64,000 nucleotides of DNA, from the NCBI GenBank assembly GCA_907165275.2, contig OU015658.1:3346001-3410000 (forward strand), read 5' to 3'. Every line of letters begins with the position of its first letter. Within the stretch, counting starts at the first letter, position 1. The position numbers were made by a program, and so were the translations under genes. The notes under the pieces were generated by a model. It had not been told where the DNA came from. It saw only the letters and a list, made by a program, of their open reading frames with translations, and did not search any database. This DNA comes from Zygaena filipendulae. Its lineage: Eukaryota; Arthropoda; Insecta; Lepidoptera; Zygaenidae. This document shows, one piece after another, positions 35,276 through 47,957 of the stretch.

Positions 35276-36583
35276 ATAGTAAGATAGCTATCTAACGGAC
35301 ATTAGTACTGTATAGCTTTCACAACTCTCTGCTCTCCCAGTCTTTTCTTTTCCCTCCGGCATTCATTTATTTTAAACTTCATCTCCGGAGCGACGTTTCA
35401 ACGTTCGAATACACCTCATTACATTACTATGCACTTACTCGTACACCAAGTTGTTATCGTACCTAGCCATCACACCGCAACGCATCATTTCACCCACTCA
35501 GCGGTAAACGATTTCGATTTCACTGCAAAATGCACGCTAAACGCCATGACAACAGATTAAGTATGGCAACAGAGTAAGATGTTTACATACATAACAGGGA
35601 GAACTTTTTCTGATGGCGCACACGTTTTTTTTACATTGCAGTGATATGCCAAGTTCAATCTTAATATTCGATCTAGACATATAATATGCATTACCTACCC
35701 ATGTATTAAGTAACCTAATCAATTCTCAGAAAGTTACGCAATTTACCGTGTCAATGTAGACGGCTTTTGAAGGAGATACTAAATGTGGTAGATCTCACAA
35801 CACCGCATAAATCCTCCCATAGCCATATTCAGCGAAATGTCATTTACCAGCCATCCAAAAGGGGTAATCTTTCAAATATGGATACATATTTAATATCCTT
35901 CATAAAAGTTATAAATCGATCACTGGCAACAAAATGTCAATAAGTAAGACTTCTAAGACGAGGTCAAAAGTAGATACTTTACAAGGTCTGTAGAACTAGT
36001 CAGTCTTTGCCTAGTTTTTCTTTGAAAATAGTGGTATGGTTAAATACTCATTTAAATACATATGTACTTACACGTGGGTGGATTAGAGGAAGAATAATAT
36101 GTGAACAAATATTTATTATAATATACTTAGTATCTTTGCTTACTCAATATTTTTACCAACTAGTAGGTATACGCATTCTTATGAGCAAAAGTTTGGGATT
36201 CCCACGGGAACTCTAATTATTCTATATGTTGATCCAAGATATAAACTACCAACATATCAAGTTTTATTCAAATCCGACGAGTAGTTTTCGAGTTAGGTAG
36301 TTAGTTTCCGTAAGTATAGATAGATGAAGTCATCAGAAGTAGAATTTCAGTTTTTTAACTAGGAGTTATTTATTGCATTCCAGAGTCTGGTAAATCTACT
36401 CATTTTGTTTAATCAATTATAATAGTAAGTCTTTAATAGTTATAGTGGATATTTATTTATTTATTTACCTGTAACTACTTACCAAACCGTCCGTTTCATG
36501 TCATTCATCCGAACTAGTGTGTTTAAATACACAAGACTCGAAATAGGAATGCGATTCATCGATTTATTTTAGGTTTTACCTAC

Positions 36584-36685
36584 TGTCATCCTCAAAGACA
36601 TATGTATACCTACTTACCTATGTACATTGTACATACCAAAGATAATATTATAATCACTACGGTACATACGTCTTTGAGGATGACA
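36584..36685. repeat. 102-bp fold-back (23-bp arms)
   Basis: TGTCATCCTCAAAGACATAT plus GTA at 36584-36606 pairs with 36663-36685 with one mismatch. The loop of 56 bp contains TGTACATTGTACA, itself a palindrome. Likely a MITE remnant. Confidence 0.7.
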
Positions 36686-36689
36686 TTTT

Positions 36690-39600
36690 GTCTAGCATTT
36701 TTACACCCGGGTTCATATGTTGCAAGTATGATTCATAATTACACAAAACAATAGAGTGGTTTGAAAATCAGAGTCTAAATTGTGATAGTAAAGTCTTCTG
36801 TGTGGTATCATGCATCATAGTCTGCTGTGCATAAAGTTTTAACGCGGTTAAATCGTCATAGTCAGGTGTAGGTATTGGTCCAAATGAAGCAGCCAAGATG
36901 TCTACTACCATTTCTTCAATAATATTGTTTAATCGCACATTGAAATTACAATCTTGCATACATACTGTATGTATCGTCGAAATTAGGTATAAAGGAAGGA
37001 TATTGGCAGAAAATTCAAATGAAGATATAATAAGAGTGTTAAAGAGATGGCAGCAGGTCCCAATATGATATCAAAATCATCCAAAACGCGTTAAATAAAA
37101 AGAAATTGCATCACTTGCAGAAAGCCGCAGAACGAAGTGAAACGAGAGACATAAAAAAACAACCGATATCTTAACTGGCTCGAGTGTTCTCCTTTCGAAA
37201 GTTGATACCTAATCAATATTGCTATCACTATTAAACCAGGATCGTAATATAAATTATGCAGCCATTAATAGTAATAATATATTCGTAAAGAGTGACAAAC
37301 TTTACAGTGATACTTACCCGTTCACTTGAATCGCACTATACTTACAAAAAATTATCCTACTAAAATTGACCATGTAACTGTAAAATTAAGTATTGAATAA
37401 AAATCAAGTTAGAGGTTTGAAATATTTGAATTTTGAACATGTTTCATTTGGTTAATAATAATTTATAATCCTTAGTGTGCCAATTTTTCCGTTTGTTTGC
37501 GAAATCTTAAAAAGAAAGATGAATAAAAAAGGAATCTTGCACTGAATTTTAAATTATACATGAATGCATGAACATAATATCCTACTATGTCCATGGATCA
37601 CAGTCAAAAGTTCCCAAACTTTGCCAGCGTGTTTTGAATCATAAATACTTATAAATATTCGACGTAGGTATATGTATCTAGAAGTTTCTTTAAATACTGA
37701 TCACATAAGCAAGCATTTAATGTTTCAGAAAAATAAAACATAATGAAGCTGAAGTGTATTAATAAAAGCAAAACGTTTTGATGGATCGTTCATTTAATTG
37801 CTATGTTTTGGCTACTATGCCAAACGTGATAGACGGCCATTGTTACTGCGTATTGTTTTCACATCGAATCCGTCTGGGCAAATAAGTAAAAGAACCAAAT
37901 CATTTCACTCATACACTGCATTAATTTGTATTCGTATCCGTTTAGAGGGACTTTCACTCAATACAAACTCTAAAAGAGACGTCAGACGGAAGCAACGAGG
38001 CACTGTTAATTTTTCGCAAAAACAAACGTGAACAAGCACTGAAGGTTTGTTGGAATTAAGTATTAGTAAGGGAACATGGAGATTGAGCAATAATTAGTGG
38101 TGTGGTGATACCAAACAGATGAGGTTTGCTTTGTTTCGTGTCGAACATAGGCATGTTCATTCAAGCAATTTGTAATTTCCGTTTGATCAAAAGCTTTTAG
38201 TTGGTGAGGGCATGTGCCTATAATACATGGTAATAATCGGCATAAGTACTTCAAATAGAATAGGAAAGTACGAAGTATGTGATAGATCATGAAACAGGTT
38301 TTGGACGGCAGTTGAAGATGTCGGTTGTTATGAATTTTTTGCTGACACAAACATTCTAAAAGTAGGTTTTTTTGCGTGTAGGGTGATGTTTCAGTGAATC
38401 GTGGTGACGGTTCTTTATGTGCATAAAAATCTATATTTTTATACGTTATATAGGTACGACGTTTCCAGCTGATACTTTCGGTATTCACAAAGTGATTCCA
38501 AAAGATTCTGCAGTCAGTAGTAGATCAGTTTTATGTATAACCGTACTACGAGGCTAATACACACTAAACACATTTGCAGGGAAAAAAATAAAAACATATA
38601 GAACTCTATACTAAGAATAAAAAAACAAAAATCAAGAAAACAGTTATCTTAAAATCGCTAAAAATAAATTGAGTTTTGAATAAAGTATTACCACTCTAAT
38701 GGCAGGGTGGAAATTATTATAATAATGCAGTAAAGTAAAACAATTAACTTAAAGGCGGTCCAATAAGAGCCACTTAACGAGCAAATATGTTGAAAATAAA
38801 TTTAAAGATTAGGTCAGGTTTCCACAAGTTAGAACAGCACCAGTATTAACTTCAGTTAAAAGAAGTCTGTCGTGAAACAGTTGAGTTAGTTTACGTAAAT
38901 ATATTATATTAACATTACCTACTCGGTGTCTTAGAGCCTATCGTGTCAGCACGGTTAGAACCAGTAGTGATAAGGGTCGTTAACCTACCAGCTCACAGAT
39001 AATAGAGGCTTGTTACAAGAACGGCTCTTTAACTTTAAAAGTAAAATGGAGTCTATCATCACAACCACCCTAAGCTCGAGGACATTCTGTAATCAACCGG
39101 CTGAAGTTATTTAAGGTATAGATAAGGGCTATTTGATGCCGACAAATTGACCGAGAGGCGGCGTGACCGATCGAATAGCTACTGGTCCGGTCGCATTAGA
39201 GCCCTGGGGCGTCCTGTCATCAAGCGATCGGACGCGACGCCGAAAATACGCAGTGAACTCCAATGAGATACTATCTATTCGGTAAATTCCTTTCCTTCGC
39301 TATAATAATATAATAAGACTTTCAAACTGTATTTTTTTAATAAGATGACAAATATTGTCGTAGAGACTAGAGATTAATGTTTATGCTGATCTAGCTTTTA
39401 AGAGAAACATATTACTTTCATCTGAATAAGAATAAAATTTTAAAACAAGGCAAGTATATTTCAATTTTACATCGATCGCGAGATGATAATAATATCATGT
39501 ATGCAAGATGTGAAATAAAGCTAAAAATTACCAATTCTAATACCTACTATTGTAGCCCATACACGTCTTATTTACATGATAATAAACTAACGAGACACAA

Positions 39601-39740
39601 TGATATAAGGAAGCGCTAATATGCCGTGGTAATGTTATTCACATGATTTGCTTCAACTTTAATATCGTGGGCGTTGACCTCAGACATAATTGTTTCACAT
39701 GCTATTAGGATTGGTGGTGACGTGTTAAACCTACAGAGAA
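36690..39740. other. Repeat-poor stretch, no gene recognised
   Basis: Contains the second-longest frame (38063-38488 minus, 141 codons), which lacks any motif I know, and a more GC-rich tract at 39060-39265. Nothing can be assigned. Confidence 0.4.
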
Positions 39741-39750
39741 AAGCGTATAT

Positions 39751-40366
39751 TACCTAGAGAGGCAGTGTAGGCAGAGGAGACGCGATACGGTTATGAGCAT
39801 TTGCTCATAATTTCATAACTTCCTAAAACTTCCTAAAGCTTTCTTTGCTGACATCCCAAATTATCTAATAAGTATACGTATATTTTCTACAATATCCGAC
39901 GCACAGTAAATTTAGTATATAGTGTAAGCACAAATACTTAATAAATATATAATATTAAATCTATTAATTACAAGATATTTTCAAATCAAATCAAATCAAA
40001 TCAAATATACTTTATTGCACACACAGTAGAAGACACAAAATTTACAAAACACAGAAACATATGGATACGTACAACGAGGCGACCTATATTGCTGAAAGCA
40101 ATTTTTTCATAGGCAGCCTCCTCTGGTAGAGAGAGATGTAAAAATTACTAATTCACTAATTAAGTTGAATTTAGTTAAATGCCAATTAATAATAATGACT
40201 GATCAAGTTGAATTTAGTGAATAAATAAATATATTATAAAGTCTGAGTTAATACAATATCCAAACGGCGTTTATACCTACATATTTGTTTGCATGATTGG
40301 GTCATTCATTGCTTTGGGTGCGAAACTCAACCGGGGACACTTGTTTTCATCTGTTTTTATATTTGA
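39751..40366 (+). repeat. 'GGCGCGCC' interspersed repeat, copy c, interrupted
   Basis: The first part (39751-39975) has GGCAGTGTAGGCAGAGGAGA, GTTATGAGCATTTGCTCATA and ATTTTCTACAATATCCGACG. The second part (about 40250-40366) has CCAAACGGCGT and CCGGGGACACTTGTTTTCAT. Between them is a LINE/SINE 3' end (39981-40133), and a Helitron cuts the far end. Confidence 0.58.
39981..40133 (-). mobile_element. LINE/SINE 3' end with (TTTGA)n tail
   Basis: The minus strand reads TTGTGTCTTCTACTGTGTGT, GCAATAAAGTATATTTGATT and then TTTGA repeats: AATAAA plus a simple tail. A shorter copy of the same 3' end is at 23010-23062. Confidence 0.6.
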
Positions 40367-40684
40367 CTAGCTGTGTCCCGCGGTTTCACCCATGTGAGTT
40401 TCGGAGCTCCAGCAGCAATTACAAAGTAGCCTAATTTAGGTACTTCTTATAACATCAGCTAATTAACAGTGAAAGTCCCCTCAAAATCGGTCCAACTGTT
40501 GCGCGAGTTTCGGAATTCCCGCAGGAACTTCAAATTTCTATCATATTATTCTTGTCCATACAATAACAAACACAAAAAAAAGAATAGGTAAGCGAAATTG
40601 GTCCAGCCGTTCACGCGTGATGCCATGACCAGGGGAAATAGGGACTCTTTTTTATATATATACTATAAATATACTTATATAGAT
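40367..40684 (-). mobile_element. Helitron-family copy inserted in an older repeat
   Basis: CTAGCTGTGTCCCGCGGTTT at 40367 is the reversed 3' end. The body repeats GGAATTCCCGCAGGAAC and GGTCCAGCCGTTCACGCG segments, longer than most copies. It lies between two parts of the 'GGCGCGCC' interspersed repeat (left part ends at 40366). Confidence 0.64.
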
Positions 40685-41229
40685 GTTCTATATCTCATGT
40701 TCAATGTTCTGTGTCAAACGTGTGCGGTTGTCAGTTTTAAATTACAAACCAGCAGCAGTAAAGAATAATAAAAAAAATCAAATAAGTGTTATATATCTAT
40801 GTTTTGCCAAATCCTATTTTTTTTAACCCCATCTTGTGGAGAGACGTTTGAAATTATAAGGGGACGGTTTGCAGTTAGATACTTTTCAGTATCAAAAAAC
40901 ACTTTGTATTATTAAAAATTAATGTACCTATACGATACGAGATGTCTTGGGTTAGGTATAATTCGTTTAGAATTTTAGATTAGAGTGGTGGAGATTGTGT
41001 TTGTGTTTTTACTTAAAAGGCCCACCTAATGAGGGTCCAAAATGCCCCAAGGAAGACATTTATACGGAATGACGCCTTTATGGTGTTACTCCATTAAATT
41101 TAATTCATTCCGGGGAGTGATTCGACCAGAGGATGTTATTCTGAACCTCTTATGAATATTAAGTTCCATCTGATAGTTTTTGTATCAAATCCAGATTGAA
41201 CAAGGTCGGGCAACACGGCTTTTCGAATA

Positions 41230-41555
41230 GGGATGTTGACTACTATTGAAAATCAAAATTCTAATTAGTCCGTCAGTTAGAAAATAAAAAAACAATAGAC
41301 ACGTATTTTTTGCTTTTTTAAATAAATTAAAATATACAGAGATAAAGCGCATTAAAGTTTAGGATGAGGAGGTCGTGACGTCGCTAACCGCAAAACCGCC
41401 ATACAAACTGTCAGAATAGTGACGTCACGCGAAATTTCATCTCAATATATCGCCGTTATTTTTTGATTACGTAAAAAAAGAAAAAATACGTGTCCAATAT
41501 TTTTGAATTATCTACAAGACGGACTAAAAAATAAAAATTAGTCCACATGCCCATT
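41230..41555 (+). mobile_element. MITE family B, degraded copy
   Basis: Shares AATCAAAATTCTAATTAGTC, GTGACGTCACGCGAAATTTC, TCGCCGTTATTTTTTGATTA and the end ACATGCCCAT with 45930-46237. The left tip is mutated. Confidence 0.7.
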
Positions 41556-41884
41556 GTGGATGTCTTATAATTTACATAACTAAATGCCTTGGGCACAGAT
41601 AATATAATACTATACTAGTACCTTGGGTTTAAATATACCTATCATAGTGATGAATATATATCTAATATATATACATATATATAAGTGTGTATTCATTACT
41701 ATAATATCTAATATTATACTATACTACCATGAAGAAGAGATTTTCTAAAAACATCATTTTCAAAATCAACTTTTAGATTACCTACTAAAGATTTTTTTTT
41801 AGAAATTGAGAATTTTTTTAAGAATTGTAAAAATGTGTAAATAGTAAAAATATTTTTTTGCTATTGGCCACCAATGACTTATAA

Positions 41885-41904
41885 TTAAGAAAATATTTTC
41901 TTAA
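41885..41904. repeat. 20-bp perfect palindrome
   Basis: TTAAGAAAATATTTTCTTAA is self-complementary with no loop. AT-rich, so chance is plausible. Confidence 0.6.
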
Positions 41905-42499
41905 CTAAAGGTTGCATCTCAACGCACTGAAGCTTGATCACGCCACTCACTATACTATTGACATAGATAAACATAAACATTATTTTTCATTAAGTAAAAC
42001 GATCTCTTAACATCACTTAACATAGCAAATTGGCGACACGCACAGCTATTTTAGTTTAATAAACCTAATGCCGGTTATCAGGGCCCAATCGATACGGCCT
42101 CGCGTCCGTGGTGGGCACACAACAATCAATCACAATTTATTTGTGGACCTTTCTGGCCCCTACTTATCGACCAATAAAACTGGACACCAAAAAAATTCCC
42201 ACCATATTCCCCATTGCGCATTGGAGATTTGAGTTAAAGAAAGCGTGGAGGACCATGGTATGTTGGTTGCAAAATATCAACGTTTTGATAAGTCAAGTTC
42301 CTTTTAAATGGTCGGAATGCGGTTTTAGGGCTTCGCTAATGTGTCCCGAACTTTATCAGGGTACGATGTATTGATGTTTATTGTGTTTGCTACTTCCATT
42401 TTAAGTAGGCACAGAAGTTTTGTAGATTAGAATAAAATGTTTTCACGGACTGACAAATATTTTAAATTAAATGTACCCTAAGAATTGGAGTAGGTATTA

Positions 42500-42694
42500 T
42501 AGCTATCCCTCGCGTTTTCACTCGCAGTAATTTCGGAGTTCCCGTAGGAATTTCAGGATAAAAAGTACCCTATGACATTCAGGACTATCGTAAAGTCTTT
42601 TTTTAATCTGTTCAGTAGATCCAGAGATTACCCTCTACAAGCTACAACGTCACAAACTCACAAACTTTACCTCTTTATAATATAATAATATAGA
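42500..42694 (-). mobile_element. Non-autonomous Helitron
   Basis: Minus-strand copy with CGGAGTTCCCGTAGGAATTT and AGTACCCTATGACATTCAGG. It ends in CCTCTTTATAATATAATAAT and ATAGA, the inverted head. The 3' CTAG is mutated (TAGCTATCC). Confidence 0.68.
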
Positions 42695-43119
42695 TAGATT
42701 ATAAAATAATACTACACTCGGAACAAGTTCATTTTTTGTATTCAAAATTATTATATAAATTACCTTCCGCAGTGGTAACCCTAAAATTTAGGGAATCCCG
42801 AATTTCGTCCAAACAACAGTTTACTTATTCAGGGTTGTATCTCGCGGATTCGCCGTCTTATGTAGATTGCAGCGCCTCGAGACCTGCGGAGTTATAGACC
42901 CTGGATAATAATACTACGTGTAGGGCACAGGGTTACGAATTGTCCGACCCAGTTTTAAACAAGAAAGGTCTTTGTTTCTTTAATTCACGCTTCGAGAGAA
43001 ACACAACCAAGAGTTAGAACTTTCTACATAATATTATCATTTGTTACGATTCATACACTAACTACTTAATACTTTTAACTTTTGTTGATGTACCATTGCA
43101 AAAATATGCAAACGTTAAG

Positions 43120-43322
43120 TGGACGCCGATAGGCAATAACATGTTAACCCACAAAATTAAGTTATTGACACAGAACGCTTGTTTTACCTTATTACATTGT
43201 TTAAATACCAACAAATTGTTGAACATAAAAAAAGTTGACACAAAATGGCGCTATGATTTTAAAACACGATTTACTCAAAATTCTCTAGTGTGGGTTAACA
43301 CACTATTGCTTATCTATGTCCA
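43120..43322 (+). mobile_element. MITE family C, copy 1
   Basis: Starts TGGACGCCGATAGGCAATAA and CATGTTAACCCACAAAATTA, ends GTGTGGGTTAACACACTATT and GCTTATCTATGTCCA: terminal inverted repeats of about 35 bp. The internal segment CAAAATGGCGCTATGATTTT is shared with 50828-51300 and 54687-54923. Confidence 0.78.
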
Positions 43323-43634
43323 AGTAATCATCATTAATAAAAAAAATCTGGAGATAAAAGCTTTCGAGAATAATGATTATGTGCCATTTAAAACGAGAGA
43401 CATTTAAAGCGAAAGTGTCGTGTCGTGACCAATTTTGAAGCTTGTCAAACCGGATTGGTGCATGAAGAAATCGGAAATTTATTAGCATATTTAACTTGGT
43501 TTTCGGTTTTTGCAATAATTATAGTTTTGCACATAAACTTAAGGAGGTATATTCACTTCGTACTTAAGAGCATGGTGAAAAAATATTTAAATTAAGAAGA
43601 AAGAATATCGTAGTATTGTGAGTTAGGACACTCA

Positions 43635-43875
43635 CGGCCGCACTCAGTGTCATTTTAATTATTACTTAATTTTAAGTAATGATTTATAAAACAAAATTGC
43701 CGCAATCAGAGACGTTCATTAAATTATTGTTAATTAATTGGAATTTAACTTAATTTTACTTGATTACTCAAATGCCATTTAACAATAATTTTATGAACGT
43801 CTCGATTACGGCAATTTTGTTTTAAAATCGTTACTTAAAATTAAGTAAACATTAAAACGACTGAGTAGGTAGGTA
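43635..43875. mobile_element. MITE family A, copy 2 (diverged)
   Basis: GGCCGCACTCAGTGTC at the left end and AAAATTGCCGCAATCAGAG inside match copies 1 and 3. The right end is truncated near GACTGAGTAGG. The interior stem (GCCGCAATCAGAGACGTTCA) is still inverted on the right side. Confidence 0.72.
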
Positions 43876-44151
43876 ATTAAATTATTCAATACCGCATGGT
43901 ACTGTATCGGAAGTTTAATTTTGAATATCTACGCCGTAATTTACACAAACATGTTGGTATTTCTATATTTTCTTGGAAGTGCATGTTTTGTATGGGTACC
44001 GTGAACCGTTAACATGTTTATAAAGGATGATTGCGTCCTGTCCATTAAGTAAGGTGGAGTTATGATATTTATGAATTATTGTAGGTACACAAATTAACAG
44101 TCCTAGTGCATCTAGTTTTAACGTCTAAATTCGGATCCGGGTAATGTCTAA

Positions 44152-44388
44152 CCGCCGCACTCAGAGTCGACTTTAATGATTACTTAGTTAAGTATAGATT
44201 TTTAAAACAAAACTGCCGCAATCAGACAAGTTTAATAAATTAATGTTAGTTGGCATTTAACTAATTAAGTTGCATCTCATTAAATGCCAATTAACATTAA
44301 TTTACTGAACGTCTCTGATTGCGGCAGTTTTGTTTTAAAAATCTATACTTAACTAAGTAATCATTAAAGTCCACTCTGAGTGCGGCCG
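44152..44388. mobile_element. MITE family A, copy 3 (complete, candidate TSD TAA)
   Basis: 237 bp, near-palindromic along most of its length. Left tip CCGCCGCACTCAGAGT, right tip ACTCTGAGTGCGGCCG, each flanked by TAA (44149-44151 and 44389-44391). A 3-bp TAA duplication would fit PIF/Harbinger-type insertion; this is inferred. Confidence 0.8.
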
Positions 44389-44528
44389 TAAGAGATGTTT
44401 TTGTTGACGTTCGCGTAATGTTTTTGGAGAGAATGTAATAAGTATGGACAAAATGTAGCTGAATCGTTAAACATACAGTTAAACGCTAGCGACGAATTGT
44501 CTGACGACTTAAGAACAGAAAATCACCC

Positions 44529-44757
44529 GCGGAGCTAGGATGCGCAACATGATAAAATTTTATCGAGCCATTTTATCGATTCTCGTCGACATAATATATC
44601 GTTTTGTCTACTTGTGGTAAAAAAATTTAACCGAATCTAGTCTTAACTCAATACCCCACTACTGCACTTTTTTGCTTGGACGCCCACAAATATTTGTCGT
44701 GTCGACAATTTTATATTTCGTTCGATAAACATATCATGTTGCGCATCCTAGCTCCGC
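44529..44757. mobile_element. MITE with 25-bp TIR (GCGGAGCTAGGATGCGCAAC)
   Basis: The left end GCGGAGCTAGGATGCGCAAC followed by ATGATA is repeated in perfect inverted form at the right (TATCATGTTGCGCATCCTAG then CTCCGC). 229 bp, no coding. Single copy in the window. Confidence 0.8.
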
Positions 44758-45599
44758 AGGCATATAAATGACATTCAAACATATTGCTTAAGCAGCTGAA
44801 GAACCTATCACAGAAATTAGAATAATAAACATGTAGGCACTGAGCTAATGATATTGTTGAAAATGTGTATATTTAAGTGGTACTCCACTAAAACCGGTGG
44901 ATTTTGTATAAAATATTTAACGACTAGTCTTTCGTAAGTAATTACGAAACCCGATTATTTGACATTTTGATACCTGTTCGACTTGGCATCCCCTTTGTGG
45001 CTATCCTTATACATTTTTATTCGCATTTCTTCAATTTTGCATCCTCATCGTATAACTATATAACTGAGCTGGCGTGCTTAATAAACGCAGTCCAATAACT
45101 TCGAAGAGTAGGTATACCAAGCATCACAAGAATGAGATAAGAAAAAATTTAGCATGATTTGTACCCTTTTGTATAATACATAAGGCTATAACTCCCTTCC
45201 TCTCCGACCCTCGGCTCTCTACTAACTCATTCATGACTCTCGTTTTATGAATGGACCAACTCGACATAATCTCGCCTCACCGTCTTACGTGAATCTTGTG
45301 AACGGTACGAATAAATGAATACGACGTTTACGCCATACCCCGACGTCGCGGGTTGTGTCGTTACGACAGTAACTTTGGACATTTTTAATGCTTTGCTGCT
45401 CGGGTGGAGGTATGAGTAGTCAGTGCACGCCTGTCACGATATTAAATATTTCAATCACCATTCAGCGGCCATTTTGTTTTCCAAGAAAAATACTAGTAGT
45501 ACAGAGAGAATCGTGTTTTATCTTGGGAAAGGTTTGGCATTAATCAGAGAAAAAGAAGTCACAAGGTATTTCAATAACTAAAACACTGTCTAAATAGAC

Positions 45600-45900
45600 A
45601 CCTTAATTGAAGAAGAAGAAGAAGAAGAAGAAGAAGAATTTCATAATAATAACTAGTCATGGAGAGGAAGGAAGAGACTATGGACTTCCATTTGCTGCGT
45701 ACCTTACACAATTCTTTCGCTTCGTCGACATTCAAAATCCTACTTATATCCTCTGACTTAGTATTTTGACATGATATCAGACGCATCCTCCCACACTTCA
45801 TTCTCTATGCAGGTCACTCTATTTCCCTTTAATATCCTATTCATCAATTAACCGAACCATCTAAGCATTCCTGTCTCATATGTATAATATAGCAGTTTAT
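45600..45900 (-). pseudogene. Decayed C-terminal piece of a LINE endonuclease/reverse transcriptase
   Basis: The minus strand encodes ETGMLRWFG, a stop, then further down SRILNVDEAKELCKVRSKWK in one frame. Both blocks, in this order and spacing, fit the extreme C-terminus of LINE ORF2 proteins, where ...LRWFGHVER... precedes ...EAKEVCKDRSKW.... At least one in-frame stop and sequence loss make it non-functional. A (CTT)n tract at the 3' side (45609-45638, plus strand GAA units) follows as a tail. Family-level identity is from recall, not a search. Confidence 0.55.
45609..45638. repeat. (GAA)n microsatellite
   Basis: Around ten GAA units at the 3' side of the decayed minus-strand LINE piece; may be its tail. 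Confidence 0.85.
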
Positions 45901-45929
45901 AACGATTTCATAATTGAACGTTAAGAATA

Positions 45930-46237
45930 ATGGGCAGGCATAAAAATCAAAATTCTATTTAGCCCGTCAGATAGTAACAAAATTGACACGATTATCGAAA
46001 AAATAATTAGATATTACCAATGATATCTTTATTATATAATGTCTTTGGATAAAACGCATTAAAGTGGGAGGTAACGACGTCATAACTAAGGATAAAGTGT
46101 ATACTAAGGCGTGACGTCACACGGAATTACAACTCAATGTATCGCCGTTATTTTTTGATTACGTAAAAAAATGAAAAATACGGGTCTAATATTTTTTTTA
46201 TAACGGACTAAAAATAAAAATTTTACTATCATGCCCA
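45930..46237 (+). mobile_element. MITE family B, most complete copy
   Basis: Ends are ATGGGCAGGCATAAAAATCA and the inverted TACTATCATGCCCAT, flanked by TA on both sides. This suggests a Tc1/mariner-type TA target. The interior holds ACGACGTCATAAC and GCGTGACGTCACACG; no coding sequence. Confidence 0.74.
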
Positions 46238-46249
46238 TTATATTACAAT

Positions 46250-47480
46250 TTATTCACAAATTGTTGATGTTCAGTCATTTGTTTATTAACCTACGTGTAA
46301 TAGTTACAAAAATACATAAAATCTCCAATCTTTTGTAACTCTACTCTCGTTTCTAAATCTAGCGTTTTAAGAGTCGTGAGCATCCGCTATTGATTCGCCA
46401 TGGGACTTATTTTCAGCACAGTTCTCTCTGCGAAGTGCTCGAATAAAATTGACTTCTCCAATAAACCTATTCTAGCTGCGAACGGTTTACGATAACAATG
46501 CGTGAACACGTAAGCTAAGGTACTCGGGGCCCGGGGGGTTGTTCTCGAATAAAGAACATGTTTATGTCCAGAAAGAACACTATAAACGAACAGAATTTAA
46601 ATTTAAACTTCGATTTTGAAATACAAACGTACAATATGTAAATACAAACTATTTCTTCGATCGGTCAGAACTGTATCAGAACGTTTTAAAAAGTCTCCGA
46701 ATGGAATAAACAACATAAATTTCAAAGTGATATAAATAATATCTTTATATATGTATACCTACTCGTATGTAGATATGTATAATTGTAGTTGTTTTTTGTA
46801 ACGTTTTCTAACCTAACAGTACTGGTTCTAGCCTGTCACTTTCTAAAGTCTAAACGGAGTATGGACAGTTAGTTATCGGCAAATCGCTACCAAATTAGTA
46901 CGTATTACTGAAATCTGGTTTTTTTAATGATTAAAAAATTTTTTTTTAATTATTAATCTGCATCGAATAAAATTTAGGTGGATCATAATCATTTAATTTA
47001 GTGATCGTATTTTGAAAGTAGGTAATATTTTATGAAATAAAAAAACCATTTCACTTCGAATTAGTGTTCGAATTTTGAATCCGATTTCGGTTCTGAAGAA
47101 TTTTATAGGTTTGTCAGGACGGTAGAATCCCTACGTACCCAGTTCTTATGTTATGAGTTTATGTTGATGTAAAAACTAATGTATGTTTACGTACAGAGTT
47201 GGTTCGAGTTTCGCATTCCTTCATCAGATCGCTCTGAGTGTGCTGCTACCCAGAAAGGGGATCGGGTTACGTGTTGGTTGACTCGACTGATACATATGTC
47301 ACGGACGTAGCTTGGTTTGCGTTAGATGTTTGAAGTGGGTTCGAACAGTAGTTAAAATATAAAGTAATTAATAACATCTATATTACATATCTGCACATAT
47401 AATACAGTGAAATCTGCGTGTCTGTACATTTAATATCTAAGATGGCAAGAATGATAAAAGGGGGCCCCGGCTGGTTTTTG
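46250..47480. other. Stretch without genes
   Basis: No frames listed and no full repeat recognised. CGGGGCCCGGGGGG at 46527-46540 is an isolated GC block. Confidence 0.4.
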
Positions 47481-47957
47481 AAAGTTCTTCTCAGTAGAGA
47501 GCGCTTTACGAATTGACAGTACCTAATTTTTACTTTATTTTAGGAACCTGCTGATGATTTTAGATGATTGTACCAACCGATCCTAAGTAATGAATATAAT
47601 TATTGAATTTCAATTTAGATGGAATAAGAAAAAAACAATTTATTTTTTATTTCCTAGGTACCTAACTTATCTCTCTGTTCGTCTGTGAATTTCCGTCGTC
47701 ATCTTTCCGAAACTTCAGTAATTTTTCATGCGGTCTTCGTAGGCGAATTGAATTTAGCTTGCCTGGCCGATAGTATAGCCAGTAGAAGATAATATTATAT
47801 TCGGTGCTGAATGCTGATTTTAATTTTTTGTTGTAACAAACTTTGAATTATCTTGATCAAAAAAGCTTGGGTCTGTGTTCGTTCCATTTCATTATTTTTT
47901 ATGAAGTGCTACATGTAACAACATACGGTGGCCCCTTAATTATCGTTTATGAACTTC

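Noticed and set aside
38063..38488. 141-codon minus-strand frame
   Set aside because: No motif, signal peptide or domain pattern, no nearby poly-A or promoter signal that fits; the length is possible by chance in this much sequence.
42108..42374. 88-codon plus-strand frame
   Set aside because: Composition is not protein-like enough and nothing around it (acceptor, donor, poly-A) supports an exon.
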